From NCBI GenBank assembly GCA_022560025.1, contig JAFISE010000036.1, positions 124,001-188,000 on the forward strand: a stretch of 64,000 bases of DNA, in the 5' to 3' direction. Positions 24,486 to 35,097 of the stretch are shown here, in pieces. The position numbers and the translations under genes were made by a program. The notes beneath the pieces were generated by a model, which saw nothing but the letters and a program-made list of their open reading frames with translations, did no database searches and was not told where the DNA came from. Source of the DNA: Stagonosporopsis chrysanthemi. Its lineage: Eukaryota; Ascomycota; Dothideomycetes; Pleosporales; Didymellaceae. How positions within the stretch are numbered: the first letter of the stretch is position 1; the number at the start of each line of letters is the position of its first letter.

Positions 24486-25454
24486 TCAGCCCCTGCGCCT
24501 GGTGCTGGGGCTCTTGCCAGCAACACTTGAGAAGCTGGGCGCTGCGCCGCTCGAGACTGCGCGCCTCATCTCCTCCTTGTCTGCCACTACAGCGGGTGCA
24601 ACGGGCTTGTTAAGCTTCTTGCTTTCAGTGTTCTTCGATGCAGGCGCGTTCCAGTAGTAGACGACCTGCAAAAACAGGACGAGGTTGAGCGCAAAGCCTG
24701 CAATGAAACCGTACAGAATGAGGGGGTCGTCGACTTCCTGGAAAGTGGTGAAGATGCGCGAGGCTGAGCCGAGCAGATAGTTGATCACCTGCGGAGTTTA
24801 TTAGCGATTGCGCATCTCATATGTGCTTGCTAAATGACAACTTACAGCGAATGCGCTCAATTGGCCAGTACCGCCCTCAGTCCAGATTGTCAAAATCTGG
24901 GGGATCTTAGCCGCGACACCCAAGACACCAGCGGCACTCATGGCCAGGCTAAGGTTCGCCTCGTTGACCTGGTTCTCGTTGAACATGAGCCACCCAGCAC
25001 CAGCCAATCCAGCAATCCACGCTGCTATCGCAGGCTGCCTGCCGCTGTAGTTCAGAACCAACGACGCAATGGCGATGTTCTGGATCAAGATGAGGGCCGT
25101 CTCGCCATACGTGCTGAACGGGAATCCGTGGCGGACGTTATAACTCAGCGAGATGAGGTAGGCGCCGGATTCGAGGACGTAGGACAGGAAAGACAACCCC
25201 TCAGCGGATTGCGAGTTTAGCAGCTTAAGCAGCTGTGGGATTTTGACAATTGAGGACGCGCCAATGATGCCGATGCCCAAGCCCTTGGAGATGGCGAGCT
25301 TGACGCACTCGGTCTTGGTGAGATCGACATCGTGCAAGAGGGTCTGGTAGCAGACAGGGCCGAGGAGGGACTCGCCCAGTTCCGCGACGGGCTTGGGTAG
25401 GTTGGAGACGATGGGCGAGAGGATCGGCCGGATCGCAGAGCCTAGGGCGTCCAT
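24486..25454 (-). CDS. Mannose-P-dolichol utilisation protein (MPDU1 family, PQ-loop)
   Basis: ER membrane protein needed for use of dolichol-phosphate mannose and glucose in N-glycan, GPI and O-mannose synthesis. Two exons around a 57-nt intron (24789-24845) give 303 aa. Two PQ-loop repeats carry the family signatures: SIVKIPQLLKLLNSQSAEGL in the first and AAKIPQILTIWTEGGTGQLS in the second, which runs to the splice junction and continues VINYLLGSASRIFTTF. Several hydrophobic helices surround them, and the C-terminal tail is Lys/Ser-rich and cytosolic. Length is slightly above the animal protein (about 247 aa) because of this tail. It lies directly downstream of ERG4 on the same strand, another ER enzyme, but the two have separate promoters. 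Confidence 0.94.
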
Positions 25455-25872
25455 GCTGGCGGTATTCGGTGTTGGAATGCTTGGTGGTTGCGGGGTGTTG
25501 TGGTAAGGATGGAAATGTTTTGGCAGGGGATGGAGGTCTGACGCAACCTGGCATTATTTTGCAGCTAGTGTGAGTTCGGCTGCATGGCTGTCAATCATCC
25601 ACATGTCAAAAAGTCCGTGAAGGCAGTAGGAATTGTTCCACAGAATCGTTTCTTTCGTATGTTCATCTCATGCGTTATACGTTTCTACTGCCATTACCGT
25701 CGTCTTGACTGCTCTATCTACATTGGTTCGATAAAGAAAGAGTATTATAGTACATAGTATGTAACAAGCGTTGTGAGGAATGCGAAGCGAACTTATAATG
25801 CGACCAAAAGCGCCTAGGGAAGAAACCAACACCGAGGGAAGTCTGAGAACAAGAGGAGCTCTCTCAGAACAT
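25455..25872. other. Intergenic, MPDU1 promoter / ERG4 3' region
   Basis: 418 bp between two genes on the minus strand. Nothing recognisable; A/T-rich around 25735-25760. Confidence 0.55.
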
Positions 25873-27688
25873 CTAGAAAACGCCAGGGATGAACAAGTAG
25901 GGGACCTGCTTCTCGTACTCGACCCACGCCTCACCATACAGCTCACGACATCTGGCAATGTCACGCATGGCACGGTGAATGATCATGCCAGCAAAGAAGA
26001 CCGAATAGAACCATGGGAAAGGCGAGTTGAAGCCGGTGATCAGGCCCCACGAGACGGCGAAGAACAGATCGCACGTGTAATGGATCTTACGGGCCTTGCC
26101 GTACCAGCCGTCAGCCAGGATCTTGTTTCCGTGCTTAGTGGTGATGGTGTTGGGGTTAGCAATGCGGCCGTACTTGAAGTACGGGAACGTGGTGCGCTCG
26201 TCAACAACCCCGCGCTCCTCCTGGCGGAACTGGTTCTTCTGGCTGTTGGTGGTGTCCCAAATGTAGTACATGCCGGAGTAAGCGATCGTAAGAAGAGCGA
26301 CAAACCATGTCGGCCATGTGTACTCGGAGGGATGGTGGTTGGCAACATAGAGAGTGCAGTGGCAGTAGGAAAGAGGTACGCCAGCCATGTTCCAGAAAAT
26401 GAGCATGAAGCCGAGCTTCTCGTAGTACATGTCCCCGTAAATATGTCAGTACGTGTGTGTTGATTGGTAAGAGGAAAGAATTTACCATGTGGTGATGATC
26501 AAATGCTCGCCCTTGGCGCAAGCATTAGCATACAGCCAATGTGCGAAGAGGAGGAAAACGGCCTCGCCAGAGACGAACCCGTACTCCTCGTATTGCTTGA
26601 GACAAGTGCCAAGAGACAGGAAGAACAGGATAAACCAAGGGATGCGGACTTCGAGGAACATCTTGAAATCCAAGATACCGAAGAGTCTGGGGTTCAGCTC
26701 GGATCCAAGGAAGAAGTCCACCACAACATTGTCGGTCATGCGAACGGTGGCGCCACGAACACGCGCTGAGACGTATGCGATCGCGGAGCACAAGAAGCCG
26801 GAAAGAATGGCGACAGTCATGATGTGACCAAACTTGTCAATCAAAGTGTAGAGCTTGAAGACTCCGGTAAAGTGAAGGGTGAGCATGATCATGATGCTAG
26901 AGTAAAATGACCACATCGCAGAGCAGTAGTAGTCAAGCTGCTTTCCACCAAGATGAGGCAGGGCCTTGCCCTTGCGATAGACACCAGGCATGAGCATGTA
27001 GAACGCCATCTGTACCAGTCCAAAGAACCAGTAAATCTGCCAGGCTTGGTTGGTCGGATACGCCTCGGTCTTGACCAGATTCCACATGTGCCCAAAGAAG
27101 TCCGAGTAGCTTTCGCCCTCGGCAGGCTTGGGGAACTTTCCGTCGTAGAATGTCGCTCCGATCCACATGTAGTACATCAATGCAGGGAATCCGATCATCA
27201 TAGCGATCATGCCCGGAGCGCCACCAAACTCATGTAGGCCGCCCTTGTCCTTGGGAGGGAAGTTCCTGGCTGCCTCGACCTCCGACCCGGTCAAGTTTGT
27301 CTGTTTTTTGGCGTGGCCGTTCGCAGAACCATTCGTGACGTGTCCATTGCTACTCGCCGACCCGTTCGCGTACCCATTCGTGTGTCCATTGCCGTTGGTA
27401 TGACCGTTGGCAAAACCGTTGGCATAACCGTTACTCGGCTTCTCGGGTGTCGACTGGACATCACTACGCTTGATGAAGCCAGTTGGCTCGGCATCCTCTA
27501 TGGAAATCGATTTGCGACGCTGCGACCTTCTGCGGCCGGGAGTCTCGACGAAGCCGGGGTTTTCTGGTTTCCTGCACATGCGCGTCAGCCGCCATTGCCG
27601 AGCGCACAGTCTTCTGCTCCGCCGAGTGGATTGTCTGAGCTTACCTGGGCGTATAGCCTGCTTGCGACCGCGTTACTCGTTGCGACAT
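25873..27688 (-). CDS. erg4: Delta(24(28))-sterol reductase ERG4, last step of ergosterol synthesis
   Basis: NADPH-dependent ER membrane reductase converting ergosta-5,7,22,24(28)-tetraenol to ergosterol. Three exons give 563 aa. Intron 1 is 27572-27644, after a 44-nt exon encoding MSQRVTRSQAGYTP plus the first two bases of an Arg codon. Intron 2 is 26435-26485. ERG4/ERG24 family signatures are clear: GEHLIITTW/DMYYEKLGFML across intron 2, LADGWYGKARKIHYTCD, and the ending EYEKQVPYLFIPGVF. Motif details favour ERG4 over ERG24. Residues about 45-95 are an Asn/Gly-rich NGHTNGYANG-type repeat, making the N-terminus longer than in yeast (473 aa). Intron 2 is odd: a good GTAAAT donor and a TACTGAC branch site, but GG instead of AG at the 3' end. 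Without its removal the frame stops at once. Confidence 0.93.
27308..27432. repeat. Coding Asn-Gly repeat in ERG4
   Basis: Imperfect tandem units of about 12-15 nt encode NGYANG, NGFANG, NGHTNG and NGHVTNG blocks in the cytosolic N-terminus of ERG4. The repeat keeps the reading frame and probably forms a flexible tether. Confidence 0.75.
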
Positions 27689-29430
27689 GGCTGCAGGTGT
27701 GGCAAAGCGACCGAATTCAGGGGCGAAGGTGCAAAAGAATGAAAGATTCGAGAACCACCACGAAAGACTTGAGAAGAAGCGAAAAGGAGACGGCAAAATC
27801 AATTGAGCCTCGCAATCCAATTAAAAAGACGTCACGACCCTCACTTTACGAGATCAAGGAGAAGTTGCGATGTTTACTTTTCGCCGCGTTCCGAAATTTT
27901 AGTTGCTATGGCCTGCATCATTGGCTCTCTAGCCAATGGGTAGGCAGACTTCATCTCAGGGCATGCAAGCTAGACTGTCTATAATCTAGTCCCGATCTCC
28001 CCGATCTCTTGGCGGTGTTGGGCCATCATCAACATCCTCTATGTGTATCTCACTCTACGTTTCGAGAGCTCTTAGATGTGTTTGGATCGTAGCACCTTCA
28101 TATGCTATGTCGCACTCTGGGGTTGTTCAATACTTTTAACCCTTTTCCCTACACCTCACCAATCTCGCCATGTGTCATGAGGCCTCGCCTTGAATAGTAT
28201 TGGCAAGTTCTCTCAGCAATTGCTCCAAGCTATGTGTCAGTAGTTCTGACTTTCTCACTGCTGCGAGAGCACTTCTATCTTCGAGAAGATGGCAAAGACT
28301 CTGCGTGTTCGAACTATACCAATGTGCTCGTATCCATTACCTCTTTACAGTGTTTAAAAGGTTCAGCATGCTATTCCAGTATCAGGACACCATCGTCTTG
28401 TGGAGGTGACCCCATACGGAAGTCCTCTGCCTTTAGACCTTCGAGACAAACCTCCGAAGGCTCCCACCGACTGGCAATGAGATCGTGTCATAACTTAACA
28501 GCAGCCGAAAATCAAAGATCGCTCCGAGTCTCTGAAAGCACTGAAGCACGGATGTGCAGCCTTATCCAGACGTAGGGCATTCATTTCCGTTTGAACACCA
28601 TACGTCTATTTAGTGTTTTCTCTTGTCTCAAAGGCTCTTTCTGTCGTTCCAAATGTCTCGTCACATCCTTTTCCGAAGCAAGTGTATCATAACCGGACTT
28701 TGATTACCCGTTGCATCTTTGATTTTGCGAAATACATGGGCCGGTGACCATCCCCAGGCACAGCAGAACTGTAACTCGGCTTCCCTGGCAGCCGTGTTGT
28801 ACATTACTCAAGGGGATTGTAGAGCTGCAGTTACAACAAACCAGTACACTTCTGACACTGCGTTTGTTCGTGGCTCTGCTTTCAAAAACAATCTGACATC
28901 ACAACCTGGGAGTGACACAGTACGAGATGGCTTTAGAAGTCATAGGCATGTCGAAGTACATCCTGCTGAGCATGCGGTGAGAGGGCAGCTACACCGCTCG
29001 TCCTACTCTGCAGCTCTTCATGGCTCTTCGAGTTATTTCAGGTGGGTTTCGAAGGTCATGAATGCACAGCTCCAACAATCTCATCCCGCACCGAAGCCAC
29101 GCGCGCAAGCTCGCAGTTAAGGCCTTTGTCCACGACCACACAGCCACTACCTTACTTCGACAAGTCGAAGGCACCTACAGGCTCTCTCACTCACCTCTAC
29201 AACCATTCACCGCGAGAAAGAGCTTCTCACATTGCAAGTTTGCCCCCGCTGTCGCTGTCGCCAAGAGCTAGCCCCGGTTCGGTCAAGCTCGAGCCAGAGC
29301 TGTACATAAACAGCAAACGCGGCGTCTCTACTCGACATCACGCCCTGCAGTAAGAGCATCAATCTGTGCTCACGCTGTCTAACCTGCTACTTCCACTTCA
29401 TCTTGCTTTCCTTGCTTACTCTCATCCACC
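27689..29430. other. Intergenic, divergent promoter region
   Basis: 1.7 kb between the start codons of ERG4 (-) and the DEAD-box helicase (+). Pyrimidine-rich tracts precede the helicase ATG (about 29385-29430), common in highly expressed fungal genes. No gene seen. Confidence 0.55.
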
Positions 29431-31503
29431 ATGTCTGACGCAGGCGAGACTGCGCACGCGCGTCCAGCTCCTCCGCTCATGAGCGAGGCAGCTGTAGCCG
29501 CCCGTAAAGAGCAGCTGAACCAGGATCTTGCTCGCGCGAAGGATGCCGGCTGGTATGCATTGCAAATCAGCACTAGAAAATGCACTTACTGACACACATA
29601 GGAACGACCCCATTCCGTTTGACTACCAGGCTGTCCAGGGTCGTGAAGATGAGAACGACAACGCAACCGGTACGGGTCTTTGGTTGTCAGATGCCGTTAT
29701 CTACGAGTGGAACGATGAATTCGGCGACGTCGGCGAGCCCAATCCAGAGCTGGAGACGATGTTGTTCGAGAATGAGCACATCCAGCGTGCTGGCGATGCC
29801 ATCAAGGCTCTCACGTATGAGGTAACCATAGAGGGCCCTGAGAAGCTTTCTCCAGTCCGCGAGGTATGTATTCCGGACTCTGGCTTACCAAGGCCACCTA
29901 CTCACGATGTTACAGTTTGAGGATGCAGGGTTGCACCCTGTCATGCTCGAGAATGTCAAGCTCTGCCGTTACGACAAACCTACTCCCATCCAGTCATACT
30001 GTATCCCAGCAGTCTTGACAGGCCATGATGTAGTCGCTATCGCTCAGACCGGTATGCCCTACTTTGAATCTATCTCTTTAATTTGTACTGACACTGCATC
30101 TAGGTTCCGGAAAGACTGCTGCCTTCTTGTTACCTATCCTGTCCAAGCTCATGGGCAAGGCTCGTCAGCTCGCCGCTCCACGTCCCAACCCTTCACGATA
30201 CAACCCTCTCACAGATCGCGTCCGCGCTGAGCCTCTTGTGCTCGTCGTGTGCCCTACTCGCGAGCTGGCTTGCCAAATTTTCGATGAGGCTCGTCGTCTG
30301 TGCTACCGCACCATGCTACGCCCCTGTGTAATCTATGGTGGTGCCCCAAGCCGCAACCAGCGCGAGCAGCTGGAGATGGGCTGCGACATCCTCATCGCCA
30401 CTCCTGGTCGCCTGATGGACTTCATGCAGAACCTCAACCTGCTTTCCTTCCGTCGCCTCAAGTTCACTGTCATCGACGAGGCAGACGAGCTTCTTTCTTC
30501 TGGTTGGGAGGAAGCCATGGAGAAGCTTTTCTCTGGTTCTGGTATGTTTCTGGCGCGAAAGCTGACGATTACTTGCTGACCATTGCACAGACGTGAATGC
30601 CGACGCGGATCACACGTACATGATGTTCTCAGCCACGTTCCCCCGATCTGCTCGTCGTCTTGCCAAAGATTACATGGAGTCCGGCTATCTTCGTATCAAG
30701 GTTGGCCGTGTCGGTAGCACGCACTCAAACATCACGCAGACTATCGTCTACGTCGATGAGCGCGAGAAGGACCAGGCTCTGTTCGATCTGATCTTCTCAG
30801 GTGAGCCATCGCGTACGCTTATCTTCGTGAACAGCAAGCGCAAGTGCGACATGGTAGACGACTTCCTTTACAACAAGGGCCTGCCTTGTACTTCGATTCA
30901 CTCTGATCGCACTCAGCGTGAGCGTGAGGACGCCTTGTAAGTCTTAATTGCTGGAAGAGGAAAATTTGAAGCTAATGATAAGCCAGGCGCTCTTTCCGTA
31001 CTGCCCGCTGTCCCATCCTCGTCGCTACTGGTGTCACAGCTCGTGGCCTTGATGTCGCAAATGTCAAGCACGTCATCAACTATGACCTTCCCTCCACCCA
31101 GTATGAAGGCATCACTGAGTACGTTCATCGCATCGGTCGTACCGCTCGCATTGGACACGATGGCAAGGCTACTTCCTTCTATAACGATCGTAACGAGGAC
31201 ATCGGCGAAGATCTCGTGAAGATCCTTCTCGAGTCTAAGCAGGAGGTTCCCGAATTCCTTGACCAGTTCAAGCCCGAGAATCCCGACGAGATCGTGTGGC
31301 GTGACGGCACTGATGATGAGTCTGACGATGGGCTCGGCGGCGGCTTCGGTGGTGACGCTGTTGGGTTCAGCACTGATGCTGGCTTTGGCGGCGGCGAAGA
31401 GACTGGAGGCTTTGGTGGCGACTCCGGCGGTTTCGGTGGTGATGCTGGCGGAGAAGAAGGTGGCTTCTCTGGCGGAGCCGAAGACAAGGTCGCCGCATGG
31501 TAG
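29431..31503 (+). CDS. Ded1/Vasa-like DEAD-box RNA helicase
   Basis: ATP-dependent RNA helicase, probably in translation or mRNP remodelling. Six exons (introns 29553-29601, 29864-29915, 30052-30103, 30542-30590, 30937-30986) give 606 aa. Motifs in order: upstream Phe of the Q motif (REFEDAGL), Q motif KPTPIQSYCIP, motif I AQTGSGKT (split by intron 3), PTRELA, TPGR, DEAD in VIDEADELL, SAT in MMFSATFP, ARGLD and HRIGRTAR. The C-terminus is a GGF/GGD-rich repeat tail ending DKVAAW. The N-terminus is short, without the long RGG/Ser region of yeast Ded1, and has an unusual acidic VIYEWNDEFGDVGEP block. It therefore looks like a second class of Ded1-related helicase rather than the housekeeping orthologue. 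Intron positions all keep frame. Confidence 0.95.
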
Positions 31504-32060
31504 ACTGCTTGCTTGATTGTGCTGGCGTGGCCTCACAACAACAAAAGTGCTTTACACTAACACTCACGTTGAGTAACGATGCCGACACAAATCAAGACCT
31601 TACTTCGAGTCGCTGCATGCTCAGGACGTCTTGGGTTCTGAACAACGGCTCTGCAATGGTACTGCGTTCACGGTGGTTTGGCAGTCTGCCTCTTGGCTAT
31701 CACTACCACCACTTTAGCAGCCTCCAGAATCAACTCAGGTACTTCAAATGATACCAAGCCTCATAGCTGAAGCTTTTATCACTCTGCTGTTCCGATATCG
31801 TGTGTGAAGTTGTGAATGGTCGATTATAGCAGTCGCATTCCTCTTTGTAAGGTCTGTGAAGTTTGCACAAGAGTTTCTCGTGTCTCCATTTACTATGTAA
31901 AAGCCGCGATTTGACATTGTATATGTGGCTAGAGTGACGGTGGTGTCAGAATCCAGCTGTCAGTCCACCTTATCGATAGCCCCCACATGCCGTCATTGCC
32001 TTTTGGGCATGCATCGTGACGTTCGCAACCCATGGCATAAAATACCACAAATTCGCCAAA
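31504..32060. other. Intergenic, no gene seen
   Basis: 557 bp between two plus-strand genes: helicase 3' UTR then RTC5 promoter. No notable structure. Confidence 0.55.
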
Positions 32061-33991
32061 ATGGGTCAGGGAGCTTCCCATGAGGCTCAACACCTGACGC
32101 TAGGTACGTGAAAGGTCCAGCTGCACAGGGTACAAAAAGAGAGACCATAAGCTAAAAGGTGTGTACTTGCTAACACTAGGCAGAACAGCTCAGTCACAAC
32201 CTTGCTCAAACGTTCGCAAAGAAAAGCTTCACTCCCCTCGAATTGTATTGCTTTAAAACGGTTTTTCGGTCATTGGCCGATACGCAGTCTGGGGTACAGT
32301 ACTGGAGCGAGGCAACACTATGTCGATTCTTGGAGCTGCCAGACGCGCTGGGTGTAGGGGCGGTCATCTTCCAAATGTCCAGCTACCTTGGCGCGTTCCC
32401 GTTCGCAAGTCAAGCACCAGCAATTCTCACCAATGAGGCGCTGCTGAAGGTGGTCACGATCTTGACAGAGAGATATGGGGCGGTACTGAAGAAGAGAGGG
32501 CGCGAGATTTGGCTACGGGAGATATACAGAAGCTTAGCTGTGTATGACAACGGCATTCGAGCGGAGGTCGAAGAGCAGAAGCACGACAAAGAGGAAATGA
32601 CTGCGAAGATGGGCTTTGCCGTCGACGCGCCTGCAGACGATGGGGGTGAGGATGATGAGGAGGATGATGAGCTTGTTCTGGCAGCTCTCGACTCAATGGA
32701 CTCTCTTGAAGTCTTCAAGCACGGCGAGCAAACCAACGTGCATCACTCAATCATTCCGACAGACAACTTCTTGAAGCTCATTGAGCTCTTAACACTCATT
32801 GCCCCAATAGATGCACAGCAGAGTCTATCATCGCAAGCACCTGAGCTTTCCGAAGAGCGCATCGAAAACCTACGGCGGGCCGCGAAAGTTGTGCTTTCTT
32901 CATTCATTACGGACAAGCATCATGGCATTACATATCGTACATTCGACACTGTTTTGTCTTCGAGTCTTCCGTTCTTGTTCGATGGCCTAAATCCTCTGTT
33001 CGAACATTTCCTATTCGCAAAAGACTTTGATCTCTCCAAACGCAAGTCAGACTCGACAAGCCCTACGCAAGAATCACATCCAGTGATACCACCCCCAAAG
33101 ACTGTTATCGATCCGGAGCCTATCTTGCGCAGCCCAGGCGAGATCCTCAATCTCACCACACTCAGTCAACTATCGTTCTTCATCAAAGGAAACAATCTCT
33201 TCAGACGTCTACGGCCGCTTTACAGCGGTAACACACACGGATTCTCAATGGGCTCCTTTGAGAAGCAAGTCTTCAACTGGCGAGCGCCCACCATCCTCTT
33301 GGTTTCAGGACGCCTCCTCCCTGCGAAAGCATCCAGCACCCGCGAACGCGCCTTACAAGACCTGCTCCCACCAAAACGCTATCAAGATAGCGTGACCGAG
33401 TCTTCTCAAAACCAGACGATCACATACGGCGCCTACATCCCCGCACAGTGGAAACACACAGGCAAGACCTGTTTCGGTGACCCATCTGCAAAACTTTTCC
33501 AGCTGTCTCCCACCCATGATGTCTTCGCCGCCTCGAGCTTCAGTAGCGACTACGTCTACTTCAACAAATCGCCAACTCACCCTGCCGGCGTCGGGTTCGG
33601 CACCCCAGTCCCAACCCAGTCCCAGGCAAGCAGCCATTCTTACGGTACCTTCCGCCCCGCACCCGTGTCGCTGCATCTCGACGACGCGCTAGAGTTTGGA
33701 ATCTTCACGCATCTCGCCGAGGGCGGTGGCAGTTTCCATCCAAGCAAGCTGCCGTGCAGGAAGGGCAAGGATTGGCAGGATCGTTTTGAGATTGATAGTT
33801 TGGAGGTGTGGGGATGTGGTGGAGATGATGTCGCTGAGGCGCAGAGGAAGGAGTGGGCATTCCAGGAGAGAGAAGCGGAGGCGAGACGGAGGATCAACCT
33901 GGGCAGCGGAGACAAGGAGCAGGATTACGAATTGTTGAAATTGGCAGGACTGGTTGGTAATGAGAGCAGGAGTGGTGGAAGCATGGGCTGA
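32061..33991 (+). CDS. rtc5: RTC5-like TLDc domain protein
   Basis: TLDc-domain protein; yeast Rtc5 associates with the vacuolar H+-ATPase and promotes its disassembly. Two exons, with an 80-nt intron (32104-32183), give 616 aa. The acceptor is the second of two AGs (GGCAG), which alone keeps the frame. The start MGQGASHE fits an N-myristoylation signal (Gly2, Ser6), consistent with vacuole-surface anchoring. The N-terminal helical region contains ELYCFKTVFRSLAD and an acidic stretch (GGEDDEEDDE). The C-terminal TLDc part starts near THGFSMGSFEKQVFNWRAPT. It includes RYQDSVTESS, TCFGDPSAKLFQLSPTHDVF, GVGFG, LHLDDALEFG and SLEVWGCGGDDVAEAQRKEW. The architecture and length match fungal Rtc5. 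Confidence 0.93.
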
Positions 33992-34268
33992 GGCAGTTTC
34001 GGAGTCCATCGGTGTACACACGCGTCTGTAGCTGCACCAGTAATTGTTAGATGCAGCAATGGCCGCGATTGAGTGTCCCTATTGTTGCGTATCCGTTCTT
34101 GTACAGCTGAAAACGTCCAACGCCCATCGATGCCCAGTATGTACACTTATGTTACAACCTCTCTCCCATCCACATCCATGCTTGAAGCCTGTTCGCATCT
34201 TGATCCTCCGTTTGTCGCCTTCTACGCGCCTCAAACCCCTCTCATCCAGAGCGTGCTCTTATGATCGT
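33992..34268. other. Short convergent intergenic
   Basis: 277 bp between the stops of RTC5 (+) and bL36m (-). Shared 3' UTR space; nothing else seen. Confidence 0.5.
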
Positions 34269-34647
34269 TTATCCCTGCCTACACGCCGTCAGCCCAGTCC
34301 CAGCTCTAATTCCCCAGAGAATTCCAAACTCACCTCTGCTTATGCTTGGGATTCTTCGAGCAGATAATGTACACATATCTCCCCTTCTTCCTCCTCACGC
34401 TCTTACACCCATCACACAGTTTCTTGACCGAGCTGCGCACCTTCATACCCCTTGTCTGCTGCCCCAGCCCCGTCGCCGGCGCCGGTGCTCCTATCCGCAG
34501 CCCCGCGATCCGTGTGAGCAGGCTGGGTATCGGCGCGTGACTGCATGCAAGTGTTGGTCGTGCGGCGGACGTGATTGTGTGGAGCGAGCGCATGGGTGGT
34601 GCGAAGAGCGTGTGGCGAGTGGAAAGGAGGAGCGCGCGGGCGAGCAT
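34269..34647 (-). CDS. Mitochondrial ribosomal protein bL36m
   Basis: Zinc-binding protein of the mitochondrial large subunit. Exon 1 (34334-34647) encodes a 67-residue presequence rich in Arg/Ser/Leu/Ala, then the bacterial-type domain MKVRSSVKKLCDGCKSVRRK ending with YIICSKNPKHKQ. The Cys-x2-Cys pair and the CSKNPKHKQR end (Cys and His) form the zinc ribbon. The frame would stop at a TGA right after KHKQR, but that TGA lies inside a perfect GTGAGT donor. Splicing 34279-34333 to a 10-nt last exon (34269-34278) adds Gln-Gly and a stop, giving 107 aa with the KHKQRQG ending I expect in fungal orthologues. The unspliced 105-aa form would probably also work. Confidence 0.9.
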
Positions 34648-35097
34648 GTTGGCGGGTTGTTGGTGGGATTGAGGGTTAATGCTGGGTGGTGGGACCTTGA
34701 TGGTGTGAGGAAGTTAGGGTGCTGGAAAATGCTGCTTAGTCAGATAGTGGGCTGTGTTCATTGGTCGAATTCTGAGAGGACTACAGTTTGCGTAGTTAAA
34801 GTCATTCTCGGAACTATACTCATCACCCTCTTCGACTTGATCTACAAACCGTAATCGTCATTCTGCTCCGCCCATTCAGTTTTCGTAGCATGTGTTCTTT
34901 GCTGTAGTGAGTTGTTGCTGCACTGCGTAGGGGGGTCGCAGTGGTTCTTTCAGAGATTTGAACCACATAATCGAGCTGCCTCGAACAATAGAAGGGTACT
35001 AGTGTTTGAACATTATTAGAAGGTATTGGGTATCATCATGTTCATCCACCTCTCACTATGCTACATTTTCTTGTACTTTTCGCGCTTTGGATAGAAT
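34648..35097. other. Intergenic, bL36m promoter / PRP17 3' region
   Basis: 450 bp between two minus-strand genes. No feature recognised. Confidence 0.5.
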
